This document shows, one piece after another, positions 17,612 to 25,248 of a DNA stretch of 64,000 bases (positions within the stretch are counted from its first letter, which is position 1; each line of letters opens with the position of its first letter). The position numbers were made by a program, and so were the translations under genes. Source of the DNA: Haladaptatus pallidirubidus (GTDB lineage Archaea; Halobacteriota; Halobacteria; Halobacteriales; Haladaptataceae); the NCBI RefSeq assembly GCF_020700235.1, contig NZ_CP085305.1:310001-374000 (forward strand). The letters run 5' to 3'. The notes below the pieces were generated by a model. It was not told the origin of the DNA. It saw only the letters and a program-made list of their open reading frames with translations, and ran no database searches.

Positions 17612-17628
17612 GTTTAGCGCGGCTAAAC
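17612..17628. promoter_or_regulatory. IclR operator, perfect palindrome GTTTAG-N5-CTAAAC
   Basis: Six-base arms identical to the 17460 site, with spacer CGCGG, lie 66 bp upstream of the SDR start codon. This suits control of the SDR-FAH-dehydratase transcript. Confidence 0.7.
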
Positions 17629-17693
17629 GCGATGACGAGCGAAGTTCGGCGAAAGCTTTTACATGTGGTGTCTCAGATACTCCTGTGCCGAAT

Positions 17694-18485
17694 ATGGACT
17701 ATGAACTAGATGGAAATGTAGCTCTCGTTACAGCATCGAGCAGCGGTCTCGGAAAGGCGTCGGCGAAAGCCCTCGCGGCAGAGGGCGCGAACGTCGTCAT
17801 CAACGGTCGAAACGAGGAACGCCTCGCGGAGGCTGAAGAAGACATCCGAGCCGTCGCCGAAGGTGATATTCTCGCCGTCCAAGGCGACCTGACGAACTAC
17901 GAAGATATCGAACACCTCGTCGAACGCACAGTCGAGGAGTTCAACGGAATCGACCACCTCGTAACCAACGCCGGCGGCCCACCGAGCGGCTCCTTCATGG
18001 AAATGAACGACGAGGACTGGTACGGTGCGTTCGACCTCCTCGTAATGAGCGTCGTTCGCCTCGTCCGCGAGGCGGCTCCGTACCTCCGCGAGGACGGCGG
18101 TGGCACCATCGTTACGATTACCTCTCGAAGCGTCAAAGAGGCGATTCCGTCGCTCGTTCTTTCGAACGCCGTTCGCATGAGCGTCATCGGTCTCGAAAAA
18201 ACACTTTCGAAGGAACTCGCACCGGAAGTCCGTTCGAATGCGGTTCTCCCGGCGCCGCACGAGACGGCTCGCCAGCAGGAACTCATTCAGGCCGCCGTTG
18301 ATAGAGGAGAGTACGACAGCTACGAAGAGGGTCTCGACACGAAGGGCGACATCAACCCGCTCGGCCGTATTGGCGACCCGATGGAGCTCGGCGACACCGT
18401 CGCCTTCCTCTCCTCGGAGCAGTCGAGTTTCATCAACGGCGTCGCCGTCCCGATCGACGGAGGGCAGGGCGCGTCCAACCTGTAG
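17694..18485 (+). CDS. SDR family oxidoreductase with atypical active site
   Basis: From ATG at 17694 the protein has 263 residues; a GTG at 17685 would add three. It has VTASSSGLGKA as the nucleotide-binding loop and TNAGG near residue 90, but the usual YxxxK is replaced: after the catalytic Ser region (TITSRSVKEAIPSLVLSNAVR) the expected Tyr is Ser and the Lys is Arg. A known SDR subgroup (BKR_like) also departs from the tetrad. It is followed after 2 bp by an FAH-family hydrolase and then a dehydratase, the set used for 2-keto-3-deoxy sugar acids in diketo-hydrolase pathways. A dehydrogenase role on such an acid is inferred, with the chemistry uncertain. Confidence 0.82.
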   Translation: MDYELDGNVALVTASSSGLGKASAKALAAEGANVVINGRNEERLAEAEEDIRAVAEGDILAVQGDLTNYEDIEHLVERTVEEFNGIDHLVTNAGGPPSGSFMEMNDEDWYGAFDLLVMSVVRLVREAAPYLREDGGGTIVTITSRSVKEAIPSLVLSNAVRMSVIGLEKTLSKELAPEVRSNAVLPAPHETARQQELIQAAVDRGEYDSYEEGLDTKGDINPLGRIGDPMELGDTVAFLSSEQSSFINGVAVPIDGGQGASNL

Positions 18486-18487
18486 CC

Positions 18488-19309
18488 ATGACACGACTAG
18501 CACGAACAATCGACGGTAGACCCATGCTCGGCGACGATGACGGATTCGTTCCGCTCTCGTCCGCCGACCCATCACTCACTTCGGTTCGAGACGCCCTTCC
18601 GCTTGCCGCCGCGGGCGACTTGCCGACGCCGGACGAGGCGTCTGCGCGCCGCGTTCCCGAACAGCACCTTTCGTTTGCCGCGCCGCTCGAACGCCCCGGG
18701 AAACTGTGGGGTATCGGGCTGAACTACGCCGACCACGCATCGGATTTGAACGAAGACAGTCCTACGGAGCCGGCGAGTTTCATGAAACCCGCGACGACGG
18801 CCACCGGCCCCGAAGGCTCAATCCGACTGCCGCCGAGCGATATCACGAACCGCGTTACCGCGGAGGCAGAACTCGCACTGGTAATCGGTCAGACGTGTTC
18901 CGACCTTACCGAAGACGAAGTCGATGATGTCATCGCCGGATACGTCCCCGTCATCGACATGACGGCGGAGGATATCTTGGAGCGGAATCCGCGCTTTTTG
19001 ACCCGGTCGAAGAGCTTCGACACCTTCCTCGTCTTCGGTTCGTCAATGGTCACAACCGACCGGGTCGGTTCGATCAGCGAACTGTCGGTGCGAACCGTCG
19101 TCAACGAGGAAGTCGCCGCGGAAAACCAGATTCGAAACATGATGGCGTCGCCACGCGAACTCGTGGCGTTCCATTCGAAAGTTATGACGCTCGAACCGGG
19201 AGACGTCATTTCGACTGGGACGCCCGGTGCGAAACACATCGTTCCCGGCGACAGCGTCAGGGCCGAGGTCGAACGCGTCGGCACCGTCAGTTCGGATGTG
19301 GTCGGATGA
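18488..19309 (+). CDS. Fumarylacetoacetate hydrolase (FAH) family protein
   Basis: The protein has 273 residues. The FAH core is clear: KLWGIGLNYADHASD near residue 75, metal-binding Glu residues in VTAEAELALVIG near 120, the Asp in PVIDMTAEDI, and a closing LEPGDVISTGTPG. It starts 2 bp after the SDR stop, so the two are co-translated. FAH enzymes cleave 2,4-diketo-3-deoxy acids in the diketo-hydrolase route of L-rhamnose and L-fucose breakdown, giving pyruvate plus a second acid. With the SDR and the enolase-type dehydratase this is the preferred role, though other acylpyruvate hydrolase activities are possible. Confidence 0.87.
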   Translation: MTRLARTIDGRPMLGDDDGFVPLSSADPSLTSVRDALPLAAAGDLPTPDEASARRVPEQHLSFAAPLERPGKLWGIGLNYADHASDLNEDSPTEPASFMKPATTATGPEGSIRLPPSDITNRVTAEAELALVIGQTCSDLTEDEVDDVIAGYVPVIDMTAEDILERNPRFLTRSKSFDTFLVFGSSMVTTDRVGSISELSVRTVVNEEVAAENQIRNMMASPRELVAFHSKVMTLEPGDVISTGTPGAKHIVPGDSVRAEVERVGTVSSDVVG

Positions 19310-19379
19310 CTCGATTCGGACGTCACTTCATCGTCAGAAAGATTTTAGACATCCCGTGCGCCAAGATAACACACCACCC

Positions 19380-20483
19380 ATGAAAATAGCAGAAGTAGAG
19401 AGCTTTGCCGTATCGATTCCGCTGAAAGAACCCGTCGCCTTCGCGACTCGCGTCGTCGAGGAGCGCGACCACGCCATCGTATACGTCCGAACGGAAGACG
19501 GCACCGAGGGCGTGGGATACACGCTCGGCTACGGCGGCGCAGATGTCGTCGCGCAGGCCGTCGAGAGCGTTCTCGCGCCGATGGTCGAGGGCGAAGACCC
19601 CCGAGATACGTCGCGTCTCTGGCGCGAGATGTTCGACGGCACGGTGCAAATCGGCCGAAAGGGCGTGATGGTGCGGGCCATCTCCTGCATCGACACCGCG
19701 CTTTGGGACATCAAGGCGAAGGCCGCCGGAATGCCCCTGTACAAACTGCTCGGCGGGCACGCCGACGAAGTTCCGGCGTACGCAAGCGGCGGCTACTACC
19801 GCGAGGGGAAAGGTCTGGACGGCCTCCGCGAGGAGATGGAAACCTACGTCGACCGGGGTCACGACGTCGTCAAGATGAAGGTCGGTCGGAAGTCGTTGGA
19901 GGAGGAAGTCGAACGAGTGCGCGTCGCCCGCGAAGCCATTGGCCCGAACCGAACGCTCCTCATGGACGCGAACGGAAAGTGGAAGAACAAACAGGAAGCC
20001 GTCCGCGCCTGCCGCGCGTTCGAGGAGTACGATCCGTACTTCATCGAGGAACCGGTGATGCCGGACAGCCTCGACCTCTACCGAGAGGTCAACGAGTCGC
20101 TCGATTACGCCGTCGCAGGCGGCGAACTGGAGTTCAACCGTTACGGTTTCGCCGACTTGCTCCGCGAGAACGCCGTCGAGGTCATCCAACCCGACGTGAC
20201 GGTCGTCGGCGGCGTCACCGAGTGGATGCGCGTCGCCGACATGGCTGCGTGCCACGACATTCCAGTCGCACCGCACTACAACTGGGATCTGCACATCCAA
20301 CTGCTCGCTGCCATCGAAAACGGCCTCTGGATAGAGTACTTCTACCGCGACTCGGACGTGAAGGCGTTCGACGACGTGCTAACGTACCCGGTCGAGCCAG
20401 AGGACGGCATGATACAACTTCCACAGCGCCCCGGCCACGGCGTCGAACTCGAACGGGACGCCCTCGAAGAGTTCCGAATCTGA
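19380..20483 (+). CDS. Mandelate racemase subgroup enzyme, probable sugar-acid dehydratase
   Basis: From ATG at 19380 (MKIAEVESFAVSI) the protein has 367 residues; the frame is open further left, but that part overlaps the FAH gene. Active-site residues are K165-M-K167, D196 (LLMDANGK), E223 (FIEEPVMP), E249 (GGELEF) and H299 (VAPHYNWD), with D272 as the dyad partner. This is the mandelate-racemase-type Lys/His-Asp arrangement found in rhamnonate, fuconate and other acid-sugar dehydratases. It lies 70 bp after the FAH gene, and the three genes probably form one regulon under the divergent IclR protein. Confidence 0.9.
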   Translation: MKIAEVESFAVSIPLKEPVAFATRVVEERDHAIVYVRTEDGTEGVGYTLGYGGADVVAQAVESVLAPMVEGEDPRDTSRLWREMFDGTVQIGRKGVMVRAISCIDTALWDIKAKAAGMPLYKLLGGHADEVPAYASGGYYREGKGLDGLREEMETYVDRGHDVVKMKVGRKSLEEEVERVRVAREAIGPNRTLLMDANGKWKNKQEAVRACRAFEEYDPYFIEEPVMPDSLDLYREVNESLDYAVAGGELEFNRYGFADLLRENAVEVIQPDVTVVGGVTEWMRVADMAACHDIPVAPHYNWDLHIQLLAAIENGLWIEYFYRDSDVKAFDDVLTYPVEPEDGMIQLPQRPGHGVELERDALEEFRI

Positions 20484-20520
20484 GTGTCTGGGAAGAAGGA
20501 TTTGGAATTTGCAAACGCGG

Positions 20521-21246
20521 TTACAGTTTGTACCGTTCGCCGACGGATAGTTCGGTAATAGTTGGCGCGTTTTCTCCCGCCCGGTCTGCGAGTTCGACGG
20601 CAAACTTCTCGACCTCGTCGCTTCCCGGGACGTAGTGAACCGGAATCACGGTTTCGACGTCCAGCCACCCGGCGACAACGGCGGCGTCGCGGGGGGGAAG
20701 GGGTGCGAGGTCGCCTGGTGCGCTCCCTACAGGTAGCATTACGATGTCCGGCTCGTTCAGTTCGACGAACAGTTCGAGGTCGCTAAACAGCGACGTGTCC
20801 CCGGCGTAGTAGAGGCTCGCGTCGGAAAAGTCGAACTGAAACCCGAGCGGCATCCCCGACAGTCGCTGGCCGTCCGATTCGAAGTAGGAGAGGTGGCGGG
20901 TTTCGAGAACACGCACCTCCACGCCGAACAGTTCGAACGCGTTTCCCCAAATGACTCGTTCGACGTTGGGTTCAGGAACACCCTCGGTCACGAGGTGGTC
21001 GGCGACCGCGGGTTCAGTGTAGACCGTTGCACCCGACTCTACCGCGATTTCGACGGTATCCCCGAGGTGGTCGTAGGCCCCGTGCGTGACGAAGATTGCG
21101 TCCGTATCCTCGAACTCCGACACCGTAACGTCGGTCCATTCGGGTTCGACGACCCACGGGTCGACGAGTATTCGAACGTTTCCATCCGTTACTTCGAACG
21201 ACGATAGGCCGTAGTACGTGAGACTGGGTGGTGCTGCTGCCGACAT
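20521..21246 (-). CDS. Metallo-beta-lactamase fold hydrolase (UPF0173/UlaG-like)
   Basis: The protein has 241 residues. The fold is recognisable from LTYYGLSSFEV, ILVDPWVVEPEW, AIFVTHGAYDHLGDTV, DASLYYAGDTSLFSDL and a late VIPVHYVPGS. The usual HxHxDH metal motif is HGAYDH here: the second His is Ala, as happens in some UlaG-like relatives, while the Asp-His pair and the downstream Asp and His remain. It is convergent with the dehydratase gene. The nearest functional analogy is a lactonase or sugar-phosphate hydrolase; a role in opening a sugar lactone for the neighbouring pathway is only a suggestion. Confidence 0.8.
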   Translation of the reverse strand: MSAAAPPSLTYYGLSSFEVTDGNVRILVDPWVVEPEWTDVTVSEFEDTDAIFVTHGAYDHLGDTVEIAVESGATVYTEPAVADHLVTEGVPEPNVERVIWGNAFELFGVEVRVLETRHLSYFESDGQRLSGMPLGFQFDFSDASLYYAGDTSLFSDLELFVELNEPDIVMLPVGSAPGDLAPLPPRDAAVVAGWLDVETVIPVHYVPGSDEVEKFAVELADRAGENAPTITELSVGERYKL

Positions 21247-21339
21247 AGCTACCCCTCTTTTCCCCGGTTACAATACTGTTCCGACGTAAACTGACCTGAA
21301 CACTTTTATGAGGTGCCGATAAACGGGTTGCTACAGCAC

Positions 21340-22173
21340 ATGACCAAGAACGTCCTACTGACGGGTGCGTTCGGCCGTGTCGGCACGGCCATCATCGACC
21401 ACCTCGCAGACCGCGAAGAGTACGAGTTTACGTACCTCAATCGGTCGGAACGCGAGGAGTACGACACGTTCATCGCGGATGTCTCGAACTACGAGGAGAT
21501 GCGTCCGGCGTTCGACGACCAAGACGCAGTAATTCACCTCGCTGGCTACCCGGAAACCGACGGTACGTGGGAACAGATACTACAGAACAATATCATCGGA
21601 ATGCAGAACGCGCTCGAAGCCGCCAAAGACGCGGGCGTGCCGAAGTTCATCTTCGGCTCCACCAATCACGTCGTCGGCATGTACGAAGTAGAGTTCGCGC
21701 CTGAACTGTACGAGCCGGACTTCGACCTGCTGGTCGACCAAGATTCGCCCCGGCGTCCCGACTCCTACTACGGAACGTCGAAATCGTTCGACGAGGATCT
21801 GGGTCGGTACTACGTCGAGAACTACGACTACCCTGAACAGTTCTACGCGCTCCGAATCTGCTCGGTTCGCCACGAGGAGTACGACCATCCCTACGGCGAT
21901 GCCGAACACGGCGCTGACGAAGGAAAGTGGAAGCGCGACAGCCCGGAGTATGAACTGAAAGTCGCCCGGATGAAGGCAATGTGGCAGTCCCGTCGTGACC
22001 TCGCTCAACAGGTCGATTGTTGCTTGCAAGACGACGACGTAGAGTTCGACGTGTTCTTTGGCGTCAGCGACAACGACCGCCGCTGGTTCAGCATCGAGCA
22101 CGGACGGGACGTTATCGGCTACGATCCCCAGGACAATGGCGAGGAATGGGACGCGCCGCCGGAGGGGAACTAA
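21340..22173 (+). CDS. NAD-dependent epimerase/dehydratase, Azf/uronate-dehydrogenase-like
   Basis: From ATG at 21340 the protein has 277 residues. It has the Rossmann motif LLTGAFGRVG at residues 6-15, VIHLAGYPE near 66, the catalytic region GSTNHVVGMYE and YGTSK near 150. The C-terminal SDNDRRWFSIEHGRDVIGYDPQDN is a hallmark of the haloarchaeal Azf (NAD-dependent glucose-6-phosphate dehydrogenase) and uronate dehydrogenase group. It directly precedes a nucleoside hydrolase (TAA then ATG without a gap), which suggests oxidation of a sugar such as the ribose or deoxyribose released by that enzyme. The substrate is inferred from context only. Confidence 0.85.
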   Translation: MTKNVLLTGAFGRVGTAIIDHLADREEYEFTYLNRSEREEYDTFIADVSNYEEMRPAFDDQDAVIHLAGYPETDGTWEQILQNNIIGMQNALEAAKDAGVPKFIFGSTNHVVGMYEVEFAPELYEPDFDLLVDQDSPRRPDSYYGTSKSFDEDLGRYYVENYDYPEQFYALRICSVRHEEYDHPYGDAEHGADEGKWKRDSPEYELKVARMKAMWQSRRDLAQQVDCCLQDDDVEFDVFFGVSDNDRRWFSIEHGRDVIGYDPQDNGEEWDAPPEGN

Positions 22174-23124
22174 ATGGCGGAAAAGCTGCTACTCGACGTC
22201 GACCCCGGAATCGACGACGCCCTCGCCGTTTTGATGGCGCTCGGAAACGACGACGTCGAAGTTGTCGGTCTCACGACGGTCATGGGAAACACGACCATCG
22301 AGAACACGACGAAGAACGCCCTCGCGCTATTGGAATTCGTCGATAGAACCGACGTTCCGGTTGCAAAGGGTGCGGGTCGTCCGTTCACGGACGAACTCGT
22401 GATGGCCGAGTACGTCCACGGCCCCGGCGGGGTGCCGGAAACTGTTCGTGAGGCGCTTCCGGAACCGTCCACTGAGCCGATAGAGCGGCACGCCGTCGAT
22501 TTCATCCTCGAACAGGCGCGCGAACACGGCGACGACCTCACCATCGCCGCCGTCGGCCCACAGACGAACGTCGCATTGGCGATGGCACTCGACCCGACAC
22601 TTCCGGATACGGTCGCGGACATCTACCAGATGGGTGGCGCGCTGAAGACGACGGGGAACGTGACGCCGCAGGCGTCGTTCAACTTCTACGTCGATGCCGC
22701 CGCCGCTGCTCGCGTCGTTCAGGATGGTTGGCCAACCGTCGTCGGTCTCGACGTAACCGAACCCGCGTACCTCCCGCCGGAATCACAGGAACGCTTCCGC
22801 GGTCGAGGGCCGTTCGGCGACGTGGTCGCGGACATCCTCGAATACAAGGCGCAGGGGCCGGACGGAACAGTCGCCGAGGGCGGTTCTATCACGAGCGACG
22901 CGGTAGTCTTGGCCGGTATCCTCGGCGACCCCCTGACGTACGAAGAGGCGTACGTGGAAATCGATACGACGGGCGGGCCGTCGAACGGCGCGACCATCTA
23001 CGACGAACACGGCGTCTACGAGAAATCACCGAACTGTACCGTCGCGCTCGATGTGGACATCGAGCGCTGTCGCGAGGTCATCATGTCGAACTTGGAAGGG
23101 CTATTGCCCGAGGAAGATGCATGA
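22174..23124 (+). CDS. Inosine/uridine-type nucleoside hydrolase (copy 1)
   Basis: The protein has 316 residues. The family calcium-binding signature DVDPGIDDALAV is at residues 7-18, followed by VVGLTTVMGN, the TIAAVGPQTNVALA segment and DIYQMGGALKTTGNVTPQASFNFYVDAAAA near 155. Nucleoside hydrolases split ribonucleosides into base and free ribose. It is joined to the upstream Azf-like gene without a gap and overlaps the UspA gene by ATGA. A close paralogue lies at 27050-27988 on the other side of an ECF transporter, and the two share perfectly identical DNA blocks. Base specificity cannot be read from sequence. Confidence 0.93.
   Translation: MAEKLLLDVDPGIDDALAVLMALGNDDVEVVGLTTVMGNTTIENTTKNALALLEFVDRTDVPVAKGAGRPFTDELVMAEYVHGPGGVPETVREALPEPSTEPIERHAVDFILEQAREHGDDLTIAAVGPQTNVALAMALDPTLPDTVADIYQMGGALKTTGNVTPQASFNFYVDAAAAARVVQDGWPTVVGLDVTEPAYLPPESQERFRGRGPFGDVVADILEYKAQGPDGTVAEGGSITSDAVVLAGILGDPLTYEEAYVEIDTTGGPSNGATIYDEHGVYEKSPNCTVALDVDIERCREVIMSNLEGLLPEEDA
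22957..23037 (+). repeat. 81-bp block identical to 27833-27913 in the paralogous nucleoside hydrolase
   Basis: The two genes are identical over 81 bp here, including third codon positions, and over about 62 bp at 22618-22679 versus 27493-27554, while flanking segments diverge. This pattern points to gene conversion between the copies rather than simple recent duplication. Confidence 0.85.
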
Positions 23125-23570
23125 ATCGAATACTCGCCGTCGTCAAACCGACGGAAACTGACTTGGAACTGCTCGAAGAGGCTGGCGTGGTCGCCGCGGC
23201 CACAGGCGTCGAGGTCGTCGTGCTCGCGCTCGTATCGGAGGGAAGCGAGGATGTGTCGGTGGATGCGATACGACAGTGGGACGGCTTCGACGATAACACC
23301 GACGAAACGGCAGAGACCGTCCACCGATTTGCGGAGCACCTCGGGAATCAAATTCTCGACCCTCTGGGGGTCGAGTATCTCCCAATTGGCGAACGAATCG
23401 AAACCACTCGACCGTCGAGTAAGATTATCGACGTCGCGGAAAACCATGACTGTGACCATGTCTACGTTACCAACCGAGGGCGATCGCCGACGGGAAAGGC
23501 GTTGTTCGGTGATACGGCCCAGTCGGTTATCCTGAACTTCGACGGGTTCGTCACGGTACGGACTGTGTAG
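23121..23570 (+). CDS. Universal stress protein (UspA family)
   Basis: From ATG at 23121 the protein has 149 residues and overlaps the nucleoside hydrolase stop as ATGA. It begins MNRILAVVKPTETDLELLEEAG and ends in the UspA ATP-binding pattern GRSPTGKALFGDTAQSVILN (G-x2-G-x9-G-S/T). A longer frame upstream is a shadow of the hydrolase gene. UspA proteins often accompany haloarchaeal transport operons and may bind ATP or AMP as a regulatory signal; the exact role here is unknown. Confidence 0.88.
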   Translation: MNRILAVVKPTETDLELLEEAGVVAAATGVEVVVLALVSEGSEDVSVDAIRQWDGFDDNTDETAETVHRFAEHLGNQILDPLGVEYLPIGERIETTRPSSKIIDVAENHDCDHVYVTNRGRSPTGKALFGDTAQSVILNFDGFVTVRTV

Positions 23571-23769
23571 CGGTGATGATAAACGTAAAAACACGAATCT
23601 CGCATTGGGATGTAAGATAACGAACCGCGTAGAACGGAGACGCACTCGCATCTCCGTCCGAAAACAAAGTTTCGGCCGTCCACCGTCGGGTGAAAACGAC
23701 GGTACGCCTCCGCATCGAGGAGAACCAAACATTTAATAGAGGTTATCTCACACTCATTCATGGTACATA

Positions 23770-24399
23770 ATGTCAAGCACAGGTGCCACGACTAGTACGA
23801 GTCGCATCGAACGGTTTCGTAAAAGCGTTTCGGAGGATTTCACGACGACGACGTGGGTACTCATTCCCTTGGGTATCGGCATCAATGCAATCGGCGGATT
23901 CATCGCGAGTACACTGAAGCTCCCACTGTTCATGGACAACATCGGGACAATGCTCATCGGAATCCTCGCTGGACCGTGGGCGGCCGCACTAACCGGTGGC
24001 CTCGCGAATCTGGTCCAAGCGATGCTCGGCAATCCGGTTCAGCTGGCGTTCATGCCTGTTCCGGTTGCTATCGGCCTCGTCACGGGATTTTTAGCTCGCA
24101 GGGGGTGGTTCGACAGCGTGAAAAAGACAATCGTTCCGGCCATCGTTCTCACGATTGTGGCCACCATCATCGCGACACCCATCGTCGTCCTCGTGTTCGG
24201 CGGGGTCACGAGTTCGGGGACAAGTCTGGTCACAGCGACGCTCGTCGCGACGGGTCGGAGCCTCGTCGAAAGCGCGGCCACCGCTCAGTTGGCCGTCGAA
24301 TTCGTGGACAAAGGTGGGTCGGCCTTCGTCGCGTACTTCATCGGAAAGTCGGTTCCGTCTCGGTACCTGCCGCCCCAGGGGCAAGATATATATTCGTAG
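23770..24399 (+). CDS. ECF transporter substrate-specificity (S) component
   Basis: The protein has 209 residues with five to six predicted membrane helices after a short cytoplasmic N-terminus. Hydrophobic segments include WVLIPLGIGINAIGGFIAS, GTMLIGILAGPWAAALTGG (a GPW-type turn common in S components), VPVAIGLVTGFLA and IVPAIVLTIVATIIATP. The T component and a fused double ATPase follow, so the set is a complete solitary energy-coupling-factor importer. Nucleoside hydrolases on both sides suggest a nucleoside, base or ribose as substrate. The S family is not one I can name. Confidence 0.82.
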   Translation: MSSTGATTSTSRIERFRKSVSEDFTTTTWVLIPLGIGINAIGGFIASTLKLPLFMDNIGTMLIGILAGPWAAALTGGLANLVQAMLGNPVQLAFMPVPVAIGLVTGFLARRGWFDSVKKTIVPAIVLTIVATIIATPIVVLVFGGVTSSGTSLVTATLVATGRSLVESAATAQLAVEFVDKGGSAFVAYFIGKSVPSRYLPPQGQDIYS

Positions 24400-24468
24400 T
24401 TGCTTCAAGAAAAGGTATGAAATGGAGTTGTGGTTACGGCTGTCTCCGTTCACGTGAGGGGTACATCG

Positions 24469-25248
24469 ATGCCTGATTCGGACACCTCGATATACCAGCC
24501 CGGCGAGAGCATCTTGCACAGAATGAATCCGGTGACGGAAATCGTCCTCGCGACCTGCCTTTCGTTGGTAGTGTTTATCGTCAGCGACTACCAAATCCCG
24601 TTCGTGCTAGCGCTCGTCCTGCTCGGACTCGTGTTCGTCGCACGAGTGCACGGACTCGTCCTCAAACTGTACGGAGCGGTCGCGGTACCGTTCGCGTTCT
24701 TCCTGCTGCTCATCCAAGGTATTCTGCTCAAACCAACGGATCCGACGGCGTTGTACACGTTTGGTTCGATAACCGTTTGGCAGTCGGGATTCGAGCAGGC
24801 GCGGCTGATATTCCTTCGAATCAGCGTCCTCATATTGGCATTCTTGTTGTTCGCCACGACGGCGCAACCACAGCGGATGCGAATCGCGCTCATGGAGAAG
24901 GGCGTGCCGAGCAAACTCGCGTACGTGTTCATCGCGTCGCTCCAAATAATTCCGGAAATTCGAGATCGGGCAGGGGCCATCTCGGAGGCACAGCAAGCGC
25001 GCGGGCTCGACACCACAGCGGATGTTCGGACGCGGCTTTCGTCCATCGTCGCGCTGTTAGCACCTCTGCTCATCAGTACGCTCATCGTCGCAAACACCCG
25101 AGCACTAGCGCTCAACGCCCGTGGATTCCAAGCGAAAGGGCCGCGGACGTACCTGTACGAGGTGTCCGACCCGACGGGCGAACGCGTTCTACGGTACCTC
25201 GGTGGCGTCGCCGTCATCGCGGCAATCGCATGGAGACTTCTCACATGA
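24469..25248 (+). CDS. ECF transporter transmembrane (T) component, EcfT
   Basis: From ATG at 24469 (MPDSDTSIYQPGESILHRMNPVTEIV) the protein has 259 residues; a GTG at 24430 would add 13 atypical residues. Helices fill the first half, and the coupling region has ISEAQQARGL near residue 182 and NARALALNARGF near 213. These are the two A-R-G motifs by which EcfT contacts the ATPases. The stop overlaps the ATPase start as ATGA. It couples ATP hydrolysis to toppling of the S component. Confidence 0.9.
   Translation: MPDSDTSIYQPGESILHRMNPVTEIVLATCLSLVVFIVSDYQIPFVLALVLLGLVFVARVHGLVLKLYGAVAVPFAFFLLLIQGILLKPTDPTALYTFGSITVWQSGFEQARLIFLRISVLILAFLLFATTAQPQRMRIALMEKGVPSKLAYVFIASLQIIPEIRDRAGAISEAQQARGLDTTADVRTRLSSIVALLAPLLISTLIVANTRALALNARGFQAKGPRTYLYEVSDPTGERVLRYLGGVAVIAAIAWRLLT

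Noticed and set aside
24777..25244. N-terminal extension of the fused ECF ATPase
   Set aside because: It is a shadow of the EcfT gene; the ATGA overlap at 25245 marks the true start.
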